From Lathyrus oleraceus (Eukaryota; Streptophyta; Magnoliopsida; Fabales; Fabaceae): a DNA stretch of 64,000 bases. The stretch covers positions 233,025,494-233,089,493 of the forward strand of contig NC_066584.1 in the NCBI RefSeq assembly GCF_024323335.1, in the 5' to 3' direction. Made by a program: the position numbers and the translations under genes. The notes beneath the pieces are model-generated. The model was not told the origin of the DNA. It saw only the letters and a program-made list of their open reading frames with translations, and did no database searches. Shown here piece after piece: positions 22,785-31,676 of the stretch (position 1 is the first letter of the stretch; every line of letters begins with the position of its first letter).

Positions 22785-24314
22785 TCAGAGTTTCAGTGAA
22801 ACAAAAGGGATTCCATTCCTATTACCCTGGCAGGAAAAAGAAAGTGAGAGAAGAGCTGACAGAGTTCAGAGCAACCTCCAGAGGCAAACCCTCAGATTGC
22901 TCTGCAAACCTCACGGGTGCAACTTAATTTCAATCGATCCTCCCCAATCAGGTATGTCCTATTTCCACTACTTTATACTTTCAACCTGAATTTTTTTGAT
23001 ACCCTTTTAATATATGTGTTTGACAAGAGGTTTATGCCTCCTACCCTTGGTTGCTTTTTGTGAGTTTTTTTTGTGAATTTTAATGGCATGATTCATGTGG
23101 TTACATTTTGATTTGGGGCAACCCTTGATTACCCTATCTTGTTTCTCTAACTTGTTTGTTGAGTTTTTTTTTGTGAGGGATCACATGACTCTTGCAGAGA
23201 TGGCCTGATGTTCCACTTTATTTGTGGGATATCCCCTGGAGGTTTATTCCGACTACCTGTGCTTAATGGCTTGAGATATTTATTTGTGACTGCTTATTCC
23301 AAAGGATGGGAGCTACTTGGATCATCAATATGATCTCAAGAGGGGAACTCCCAATGTGGTTTTATTTTCTTTTCCCTTATCTCTTGTATGTTTAGGAATT
23401 TAACCCTTTTTTTTTCTCTCTCCATTCTAACCCAAGCCAAAACTTTTTGTGCAAACAATAACTTTTGTTTTCAACATTAGAAACCTAAGCCTTATGCTTT
23501 TGATTTTCAAACTTATTTTTCATAACACTTATTTTGAATTGAACCTTTTAATCTACTTTAACCATATTTTTGTAAATACTTTTAATTGGTAAACGTAACC
23601 CATTCAAATACTTTTTGTGGTTTCAATGGCCATCTTCTTAATCAAACCTTTTTTTATAACCATTAGCTATTAGGTTTGAATTATCCTTGAGGTAGATATA
23701 ATACTCACCTTTATCCTTAGTGATAGACAATGAGTCTTCCATGCTTATTATAGGGTTAACCCCTCACTAGCATGTTGAAGCTATCCTCACATGGTGGATT
23801 TGTGGTTTTAGGTTGAGTTTTCTCCCTTTGATAACAAAAGACCTTAAGGTTTTTGGATCAATCAATCCACTCACTTATTTTGAATATTTCTACCCCGAAC
23901 TACGAGGTTTTGATCCTAATCTTTTTTTTAAGATGGTACATAGGCAATGGGTTCATCCATTCAAACACAAAATGTAAATAAATTTGTATATTCTTTTCTC
24001 ATCCCTTCAATCATGTTTGCACAAATAAATTCTCACGAAAAAAAAACAACAACCTTACAACAAATATGAAAAGGGCTCCCTAGGAGTACCTAGGATGCTT
24101 TGGGTGCCTAACACCTTCCCATTGCATAACCAACCCCCTTACCCAGATCTCTGACATTTTTACTAGTTTTTGATTCGATAAAACTTTTAGGTTTTTGTTC
24201 GCTTTCTAACCATTCCTTTGGATAAATAAAAGTGCGGTGGCGACTCGACTTGTATGATTTACCTTGGAGTTAGTCAATATCTCTAATGGTAACGAATACC
24301 CCGCTACAGAAAAA

Positions 24315-24332
24315 TGGCGACTCTGCTGGGGA
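24315..24332 (+). other. Element B primer-binding site
   Basis: TGGCGACTCTGCTGGGGA, six bases after the LTR end. Complementary to a tRNA 3' end ending in ..GAGTCGCCA; known Ogre elements use tRNA-Arg. Confidence 0.9.
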
Positions 24333-24995
24333 CTAATTAGATCCTAGTGGGTTTTGCCTATTTTTCATATTGTGTTGTATTATATTATATTGTTTTGTGA
24401 CATATTTTTGTGCAATTTGGGATTACTGTATTGTGTGTAATGATTGAATTGTTTGATATTAATTTCTTGTATGCTTGGTGATCTTCGTGAGATGAGTTCT
24501 ATACCTGGACTCGAGTGCACTTAGGATAGGAGAATGACATAGTCTTGTCGACTTGTGTGGAGTTATTCCTTAGCAAGTTGACTTGCAAGCCCATTCACTT
24601 GGTGGAGGTCATGTTGGGATCAATAATGTCACACAAGTAAGTTGTGGTTAGACATTACTCTTTCCAATATAGATCTTAGAAGCCAGGGACCTTAGTTTAT
24701 CAAGCCCATCTTGGCCTATTCTTAGGATGTAGTGCGAAAGTCGTTCAAGTGTAAGATTTGATACGATTGTTACGCGATACTACACTCATAAAAGTCTCTC
24801 TTGAGAATATTTTTGGAATACGAGTAGTCGTTTATCCGATAATATCTGAAAGATGGGATGATGACTATGGGAACCTTTTGTAGAACATGTTTGGCAGGTT
24901 TAAACCCTAGTACACTCCCCTTTGGGTGGTTCTTAACCTAACTCCATGCTCGTGACTTACAACAAAACCTTGATTCATGGTTGATTCGTTCAGGT

Positions 24996-25074
24996 ATCCT
25001 TAATATCAATGGAACTTGGGTGTTGATAAGGTGTAAACCATAATCCACCAAAATGGATGGTTGATATTAAGGAT
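24996..25074 (+). other. Leader hairpin of element B
   Basis: ATCCTTAATATCAA (24996-25009) pairs perfectly with TTGATATTAAGGAT (25061-25074), 14 bp. The loop holds a second hairpin ATCCAccaaaaTGGAT (25043-25058). The same design occurs in E (16 bp) and A. Confidence 0.8.
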
Positions 25075-25191
25075 AACATGATCCATCCCATGACCTTTGT
25101 TTGGTGTGCTTTGTTTGATCCTTGAGTGTGATTGTTGCATTCATGCATTCATGCACCCATTTGCATTCATATCATCAAAATAATAAGAAAA

Positions 25192-25224
25192 TTTTCAAGG
25201 AACTTAAGAGGTTTATTTGCAAAA
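25192..25224 (+). repeat. Left arm of the inverted repeat around ORF1 (element B)
   Basis: Its reverse complement TTTGCAAATAAACCTCTTAA continues GTTCCTTGAAAA and matches the right arm at 26805-26840 with about three differences and one extra base. Confidence 0.85.
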
Positions 25225-25233
25225 GTTTCAGAC

Positions 25234-26685
25234 ATGGAAAGACAAAGAAGGAATACAAAGAAGTACAGCTTCAGGCAACCAGATTTGAAAGAGTTAAGGA
25301 AGCTGACATCTTATGTATTAGATCCTTTGGGTTTCAAGGCTCGTTTTGGGAAGCTTCTTCCTCTTCTGACTACTCAGGTGGATGAAGGATTGGTGAGTGT
25401 ATTGGTGCAGTTTTATGATCCCTTGTACCGTTGCTTCACGTTTCCGGATTTTCAGCTTTTGCCTACACTTGAGGAGTATGCTTATCTTGTGGGTATACCT
25501 ATCCTGGACCAGTTGCCGTTCAGTGGCTGGGAGGGTATTCCTACTTCTCAAGAGATAGCTGACATGTTACACATAGATGAATCTCTGGTTGGTGCTCATA
25601 TGACTACCAAAGGTGGAATTCAAGGTCTCCCTTCTGAGTTCCTCATTGCTCAAGCCACTATATATGAGAAGGCCATGAGTGAGGATGCCTTTGAAGCCAT
25701 ATTTGTACTTCTCATCTATGGATTGGTATTGTTCTCCAACATCGACAAGTTTGTGGATGTGAACGCTATTAGGATCTTCTCTACTCTTAATCCCGTTCCG
25801 ACTCTGTTGGGCGATACCTACTTCTCTTTGCATATGAGGAATGCAAAGGGTGGCGGCGCCATTGTGTGTTGTTTTCCTCTGTTGTATAAGTGGTTTATTT
25901 CTCACTTACGTCAGACGATCGCTTTTAAGGAGAACAAGGAATGTCTACGGTGGTCCACGAGACTTATGTCTCTCACTAATGATGATATCTCTTGGTATAA
26001 CCGTGTGTATGATGGTGTGAAGATTATTGACTCTTGTGGCGAATTCTCCAATGTACCTCTTCTTGGTACATGTGGTGGGATTAACTACAACCCTATTTTG
26101 GCACGTCGTCAGCTTGGGTTCCCCCTAAAGGATAAACCCAATAACATTCTGTTAGAGGGTGTATTCTTTCAGGATGGTAAAGATCCCCAAGGCTTGAAAG
26201 CTAGGATGGTCCGTGCTTGGCGCAAGATTCATAAGAAAGGAAGGAAAGAGTTGGGTCCTAAGAATTGCATCACTTTGGAGCCTTACACTATTTGGGTTAG
26301 GAAGAAGGCGTTTGAGTATCTCATGCCTTACGAGTATCCGAGACCTACACCTATGATTATGGCTGGACCCTCAACCCTCCCTAATCAAGGAGTAGAGGAG
26401 TTGAGAGACGAAGACCGTTCACGTGCCTGGATCCGTGAAGGTGAAGAGTTGCTTCAGCAGATTAAGGAGAAGGATGCGTTGATTGAGTTTCTTGAGCATC
26501 AGGTTATTGATGACCCTGATGATGTATGGACTTCACGACTTCCTCAGTCTTCTAAGTTCTGGAAGAGGAGGTATGATCGACTCGCCAAAGAGAAGGCCGA
26601 TATGGAGGCAGCCTACGAGAGGGAGGTGAAGAGGCTTCGCGCATCTTATCTTCCTGTGTCCCGAGCTTTAGATGATTGTTTCTAG
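25234..26685 (+). CDS. Ogre ORF1 protein of element B (plant mobile domain-like), intact
   Basis: 483 residues from MERQRRNTKKYSF to LDDCF with no stop. Residues 1 to about 330 resemble plant mobile domain/DUF7745-type proteins: LPTLEEYAYLVGIPI, DAFEAIFVLLIYGLVLFSNI, IVCCFPLLYKWFISHL, RWSTRLMSLTNDDISWYN. The last about 100 residues are charged and probably coiled coil (LLQQIKEKDALIEFLEHQ; KEKADMEAAYEREVKRL). Function is not known for any Ogre ORF1; roles in RNA binding, nuclear steps or silencing evasion are only guesses. I chose ATG 25234 because A and E have their start at the same place, not the longer frame from 25132. It is the only intact long frame in element B, and it is bracketed by an inverted repeat. 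Confidence 0.85.
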   Translation: MERQRRNTKKYSFRQPDLKELRKLTSYVLDPLGFKARFGKLLPLLTTQVDEGLVSVLVQFYDPLYRCFTFPDFQLLPTLEEYAYLVGIPILDQLPFSGWEGIPTSQEIADMLHIDESLVGAHMTTKGGIQGLPSEFLIAQATIYEKAMSEDAFEAIFVLLIYGLVLFSNIDKFVDVNAIRIFSTLNPVPTLLGDTYFSLHMRNAKGGGAIVCCFPLLYKWFISHLRQTIAFKENKECLRWSTRLMSLTNDDISWYNRVYDGVKIIDSCGEFSNVPLLGTCGGINYNPILARRQLGFPLKDKPNNILLEGVFFQDGKDPQGLKARMVRAWRKIHKKGRKELGPKNCITLEPYTIWVRKKAFEYLMPYEYPRPTPMIMAGPSTLPNQGVEELRDEDRSRAWIREGEELLQQIKEKDALIEFLEHQVIDDPDDVWTSRLPQSSKFWKRRYDRLAKEKADMEAAYEREVKRLRASYLPVSRALDDCF

Positions 26686-26804
26686 GGATCCATAGGATGA
26701 TTATTTTCCTTTTATCTTGTATATGATCGACGATGCTGCACTTCCTTTCCCTGATATTATTTGATGAGATATTTCCATATGTGATAAAATGCTTAATATT
26801 TCCA

Positions 26805-26840
26805 AAATTTGCAAATAAAACTCTAAAGTTCCCTTGAAAT
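26805..26840 (+). repeat. Right arm of the inverted repeat around ORF1 (element B)
   Basis: ATTTGCAAATAAAACTCTAA then AGTTCCCTTGAAAT, pairing with 25192-25224. Confidence 0.85.
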
Positions 26841-26939
26841 AAAAAACAAATCATATGCACAAGCATTGCATGCATCATATGCATAAGCAGGTTCTGTTTC
26901 CGGTCCCCTGCCCTATGGTCTAACTCTGTGTCCTTCATT

Positions 26940-27447
26940 TATTTTGAAGACAAGCTGACTCACCGGTACTACACTAGAGCCAATACTTCAAGACTAATGG
27001 ATCATCTAGAGCAAGAGAACCGTGAGCTCAAGAAGAAAGGGCTCTCCTGGTTAGCCATTTGTATTCCTTCTCTTACATAGATGTCGAGGTTGAAGTTGGA
27101 ACTCCTTTCCAAGCGTTATCTATTGCTGAGCCTATTGAGAAAAGAGCTCCTTCATTCTCTCCCTACAAAGATGCAAAGTTGGCCATTGAGCGTGGTGCAA
27201 CCACTGGTTTAGGAAAAATGATTGAGTTAGAAGACAACGAATCCCGGGCTGGCATAGGTTTTTCTTCTGGTACTTTCAACAAGCAAGGGTTATTCAAGAG
27301 TGGAGGTTTTATCCACGCCGGTCAAGATGAGGAGGCTGCTGCCGTTTTAGAAGAAGATACAAAGGATTCTGGCAATTTCATCATCCCTGGAGGGGTCTGC
27401 AACAATTGGGTCGTTGTGGATATTCCAACAGTTGTCCATAAGTTAAC
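26940..27447 (+). pseudogene. Element B gag-pro remnant (first coiled coil joined to post-protease segment)
   Basis: DKLTHRYYTRANTSRLMDHL and EQENRELK from the gag N-terminus are followed at about 27035 by 'aaagggctctcctgg', which in E lies after the protease. The frame from 27059 (SYIDVEVEVGTPFQALSIAE .. GGVCNNWVVVDIPTV) leads to the intron donor at 27448. The gag core, zinc knuckle and DTGSS protease are missing. The purine-rich junction (gaagaaa/gaaaagg) suggests microhomology joining. Confidence 0.9.
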
Positions 27448-27712
27448 GTAATAATCACTTTGTTTGAAAACCCTTCTCCTATGCCAAAAGGAGGAGTGAT
27501 GACACTGTTGGCAACATAAATACAATGATATTTTCATTCAATAAATTCATGTTAAATGTTTGTTTTTCCATTTATTTTCCCTTTTCGCTTTTGCATGAAA
27601 TTGGTGATCACATAAAACCCTAAAAAATAGAATAAAATCAATCTTTTCATCTGCATAATGATTTGCCTTGTTTGAATTATAAATCTTTTCATATCCAAAA
27701 ATCATTAAGCAG
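27448..27712 (+). other. Ogre intron (element B)
   Basis: GTAATAATC donor, CATTAAGCAG acceptor, 265 bp. Exons join in the same phase as in A and E although the proteins on both sides are truncated. Confidence 0.8.
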
Positions 27713-28777
27713 GTTGTTTTCTAAACCCATTGAACATAATGATCCAACACCATCTCCCAATTTTGAATTCCCTGTATTTGAGGCAGAGGAAGATGATGTT
27801 GAAGAGATTCCTGATGAGATTACCCGTCTACTTGATCATGAAGAGAAGATCATTCAGCCGCATCTTGAGAATCTGGAAACAGTCAACTTGGGGTCTGAAG
27901 ATTGTGTGCGAGAGGTAAAGATTGGGGCACTTCTGGAAGAATCTGTTAAGAAGGGGTTGATTAAGTTGCTACGAGAATATGTTGACGTCTTTGCCTGGTC
28001 ATATGAAGACATGCCTGGTCTAGATACTGATATTGTGCAACATTTCCTACCTTTAAAGCCTGAGTGCGTGCCTGTGAAGCAGAAGCTCAGAAGAACTCAT
28101 CCTGATATGGCAGTGAAGATCAAAGAGGAAGTTCAGAAGCAAATTGGTGCGGGGTTTTTGGTGACTTCTACGTATCCTCAATGGGTGGCCAATATTGTGC
28201 CCGTGCCTAAGAAAAATGGAAAAGTCCGAATGTGTGTGGACTATAGAGACTTGAATAAAGCTAGTTCGAAAGATGATTTCCCTCTACCACATATTGATAT
28301 GTTGGTAGATAATACAGCTAAATTCAAAGTCTTCTCGTTTATGGATGGATTTTCCGGATATAATCAGATTAAAATGGCACCCGAGGATATGGAAAGACAA
28401 CATTTATCACACCTTGGGGAACATTCTGTTATCGAGTGATGCCCTTCGGTTTGAAGAACGCCGGAGCCACGTATCAACGAGTTATGACTACCTTGTTTCA
28501 TGATATGATGCACAAGGAGATTGAGTTATATCAACAAAGAATGAAGAAAGCTTTTGATAAGAAGGTCAAGCCTCGTGTGTTCCGAGAAGGTAACCTTGTG
28601 CTCAAGAAAGTATTGTCTTTCGCGCCCGATTCCAGGGGCAAGTGGACTCCAAACTATGAAGGTCCATACGTTGCTAAGAGAGCCTTTTCAGGCGGTGCTT
28701 TGATACTTACAACTATGGATGAGGAGGATTTCACTCGTCCTGTGAATTCAGATGCAGTCAAGAAATACTTCGCCTAA
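27713..28777 (+). pseudogene. Element B RT start fused to integrase tail
   Basis: RT from KPIEHNDPTPSPNFEFPVFE through VRMCVDYRDLNKASSKDDFP and FSFMDGFSGYNQIK. A frameshift near 28395 shifts out of frame; the RT frame resumes at about 28436 (MPFGLKNAGATYQRVM). At about 28527 HKEIE is joined directly to LYQQRMKKAFDKKVKPRVFR of the integrase C-terminus, ending at 28777. YVDD, both RNase H domains, the zinc finger and the DDE core are missing. Short sequence shared at the junction ('gttrtat') suggests template switching or microhomology. Confidence 0.92.
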
Positions 28778-28802
28778 AAAAAAATAAAAACTGAATAGCT
28801 CG

Positions 28803-28954
28803 CTAAGTTGAAAACCCGAAAGGGCGGCTTAGGCAAAAATGAGCGTCTCGGTGGATTGAAAACCCGAAAGGGCGATCCAGGCAAAAGTTAGAGACATGAA
28901 AAAATGGGTATATGTATCCCGCTAGATTGAGTACCTCATCCTGGGGCAATCTAG
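28803..28954 (+). repeat. Three related hairpins after the integrase stop (element B)
   Basis: Unit 1: CTAAG 28803-28807 / CTTAG 28828-28832; unit 2: TGGAT 28852-28856 / ATCCA 28875-28879; both enclose CCCGAAAGGG. Unit 3: CTAGATT 28922-28928 / AATCTAG 28948-28954 enclosing CCTC..GGGG. Each is followed by 'ggcaaaa'. Stem letters change while pairing is kept. Confidence 0.8.
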
Positions 28955-30252
28955 GCAAAAATTAGGGATTTGGCAAGTAACTGCATCCTGACAAGATTTT
29001 GTTCTACAACTGTCGTCCGTCAGAGATCCTTGCTCATTATCAGCTGAAGCTCCAAATACATCGGATTCAGAATTGGTGGAGAAATGGTCATTATGTTCAA
29101 TGTAGCCCTCTTCCAATATATATCACCAATTTCAAATTTGAAAAGATCTATGGAGTCTTGCCATTTGCAGACCACCATTCCATCAAATAATTTTGAGCCT
29201 TTATCCAATTATTTGCACTCTTATTTATTTCTATTCAACAAATGTTTTGCATGTTTTGATTGAGAAAATATCATTGCTTTAAACAATAAAATTTTTCATA
29301 ACTTGTTTTTAAACAAAGTGAACATTCACAATGACAGAAAGATACTTAGGAGATCCTCAGTGCTCTCCCAAGGGTGGTACGATCCCCAACAGGGTAAGAT
29401 TTTTGTCCATATTCCTGGCATGACTGTATCTCCTCCCTCCGGAACCTCTTGTGGTTTATCCTACCAAGTGGAGTGCTTGATGAGATTCACCTCTCCTCCC
29501 TTCAGCAGAGTAGTGATCTTTCCTCCTCAGCAGATGTGATCTCTTTGGAAGATTCAGTATTTGGTGGTTGGTCCCCAGAACTCCTTTATCTCCTCGGATA
29601 GATTCCCCAGTAGAGTTGTTGATGTGGTGGACCTTGTCTGTGATAACTCTCGTCCCCAGCTGGAATGATTGATGAGTCATCCCTTGCAGAGTTATTTGCT
29701 TCCTGATATCTCTGATCCCTAGTAGATTGGATACTCCCCGAAGAACTTGGCTTTCTCTCTTGAGATGTAGTACCGGGTGGTTGATTCTTGGACCTGATTG
29801 TGTTAGATATGTCTGTCTGTCAGCATACATCATACATAAACCACGCATATTCATGCATAATTATAACATTCAGATATTCATGTTGCATTCTTTGCCATAT
29901 ATCGTTGTTTGTTGTCTCCTGCTATTTGGTGATATATCTCCCCAAGCAGATGTGTGCGTCTGATCTCTCCATATAGAGTCAGCCCTATAGGCAGAAAGCG
30001 TCTATCCTTTCTTCCATATTCCCCCACGGGTTATATCCTCGTGGATGTTGATTGTTTTTGCTCCTTCCCAACACATATACTGGGATGGTTTTCCCCATTG
30101 AGTTATATCCTCACCGGGACAAGTCTTGATCTGGTGTGCCTATCTAGTTTGATCCTAGATCGGTCTCTTGAGACTCTTTTCCTGTTTCCCCGTGGTAAAT
30201 GAATAATTGCTCAATAATTAGTAATTATTATCCCGGCGGAGTCTGTGGTTCT

Positions 30253-31173
30253 CTACCCTCATACCGGTAGTTGCAAGTCATATTTCTGTGGTCTACTACC
30301 CAGTAACCGGTAGTTGTAAACCCCATTTTGTCCCCGTGCAGAGTTAAACCTTGATTGTTGTTCATCCTAACCGATGACGGGTACTCTCTTTTGTGGTTCT
30401 CTACCCTCATACCGGTAGAAGTAATTCCCTCCTTGTTGGTTATCTTTATACAAAATTCGATATTGACATTCCTTCATTTTTTAGTATACCACCCAGTAAC
30501 GGTGATATATCTCTTGGATAATTGCTCTAATTACGCAATCTATCCCCAGCGGGTCATCTCTCGTCTACCTTGTTGTTGTTAGTAACGATTGTTCCTCCCC
30601 TGAATTGGTCATCATTATATACCTAGTTACGGTATCCCGATGCCTTTTCTTTTCGGTCGATTTATCCTTTATTAACCCAGTAACCGGTTGTGGATAATCG
30701 TCCATGCGAGTATATTATCTACGTTCTGACGGTAATAGATAGTATATCTCATGCACTCTTTGGTCGAAGCTTTTGTTCTTCCCCAGTTGAGTAAGATTCG
30801 TACCCCCTTTTCGGAGTCGAATATCCATCCTATCATCGAGTTTGCTTTTAGCCCTCTTTTTGGATGATGAGTGTTTTGGGAATATTCCCCAATTCACGCC
30901 TTGGTTGGTCACCTATTATATGCCCAGTAACCGGTATCCCTGGTGTTCCCTCATCTCTGCTCCCTATTATGACTTTTTATCCTCTGTGGAGTCAGATTTT
31001 CCTAAGTTGAGATATACCTTTTTAGGTCTTCCTCAGATGATTTGGTTGATTGAAATCTCTCACCCTTATACCGGTTTTAGATATTCATTCTTCCCGAGCA
31101 TGTTGTATCTCACCCTCATACCGGCGATCAGATCACATGTCTCCTTGAGCTTATTACCCAGTAACCGGTAATA
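30253..31173 (+). repeat. Array of short co-varying hairpins (element B 3'UTR)
   Basis: Eight hairpins of form stem-CC, 7-8 base loop, GG-stem: 30253-30270, 30296-30313, 30401-30418, 30490-30504, 30619-30635, 30674-30689, 30920-30937 and 31152-31173. Loops are CAGTAACC, CTCATACC or close; stems include CTACC/GGTAG, ATACC/GGTAT, AACC/GGTT, CACC/GGTG and TATTACC/GGTAATA. The first two lie 43 bp apart. Confidence 0.8.
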
Positions 31174-31663
31174 CCTCGTCCCGCTGCTTCCCCAGGAGTG
31201 TCCTTGTGGACATCCCCAGCGAAGTCCCTTAGTGGATTGTTTTCATCCGGATTTTTATCCGAAGTATCCGCTGTGGATAGTTTTTGCTGTATTGGCATAT
31301 TCCCCAATACATGCACCTTTGAGTCAGCTCGGGTCTTTCCATTGGATATTTTCCCTTTGGAATTCTGTTCCCCAAGCGTTGAGTCGTGACCTGTTCACGC
31401 ATTTTATTCCCTCTCCTATCCCCATAAGAGTCCCCAGAGTCTCTGTCCCATTGAGTGTATTTCTCATATGGATTGTCAGTTTCTCCGGATGTCTTTTCTT
31501 CTTTGTGGACACATATCCCCACAGAGTTCGTACTATTTGCATACATACATCTACATCATGAGGTCTCTTAGGGACCAAAATTTGTCTCTTTGTTATTATT
31601 TATGCCCATTCTACCTCGTCGAGACGAAGATTTTAACCTTCACTCTCCGGCTAGAATGACCTT

Positions 31664-31676
31664 AAATAGGGGCATC
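31664..31676 (+). other. Element B polypurine tract
   Basis: AAATAGGGGCATC directly before the 3' LTR. D and E have the same kind of sequence (TATGCCCCTATTT and GATGCCCCAATTT on the plus strand). It would prime plus-strand DNA synthesis. Confidence 0.7.

Larger units (their letters stand above)
22466..24308 (+). repeat. Element B 5' LTR (1.84 kb, different core)
   Basis: TGTAAGACCCC..CCGCTACA. The first about 185 bp and last about 1.0 kb match the long LTRs of A, D and E; the middle, about 22651-23280, does not and replaces about 3.5 kb of theirs. An AAAT microsatellite at about 22649-22708 is longer than in the 3' LTR. Confidence 0.93.
24333..25233 (+). other. Element B leader (PBS to ORF1)
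   Basis: About 0.9 kb without a long frame. It holds the conserved hairpin 24996-25074 and the left arm of the ORF1 inverted repeat (25192-25224). The final 'tttcagac' before ATG looks like a splice acceptor, but I cannot name a donor. Confidence 0.6.
28778..31676 (+). other. Element B 3' untranslated region
   Basis: 2.9 kb without a credible gene. It begins with an A-rich stretch and three related hairpins (28803-28954), then about 0.9 kb matching E, then a repeat-rich part (29500-31560) with short hairpins around CCGGTA and about eleven motifs resembling TCCCCAGCAGAGTT. It ends with the polypurine tract. Many short frames on both strands are chance. Confidence 0.75.

Noticed and set aside
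24315..24332. tRNA gene
   Set aside because: Only an 18-base match to a tRNA 3' end; no cloverleaf around it. It is the primer-binding site.
25132..25233. Longer ORF1 start in element B at 25132
   Set aside because: The extra residues come from the leader, overlap the inverted repeat arm, and are not shared by A or E, whose starts align with 25234.
28436..28777. Open frame of 113 codons as a gene
   Set aside because: It is an accidental in-frame fusion of an RT piece with the integrase tail caused by a deletion.
28801..28960. CRISPR array or transcription terminators of bacterial type
   Set aside because: Three unequal hairpin units in a plant retrotransposon; no identical repeats with unique spacers.
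29456..31661. Many short frames on both strands in the 3'UTR of element B
   Set aside because: Overlapping frames in repeat-rich sequence, not kept in D or E; chance.
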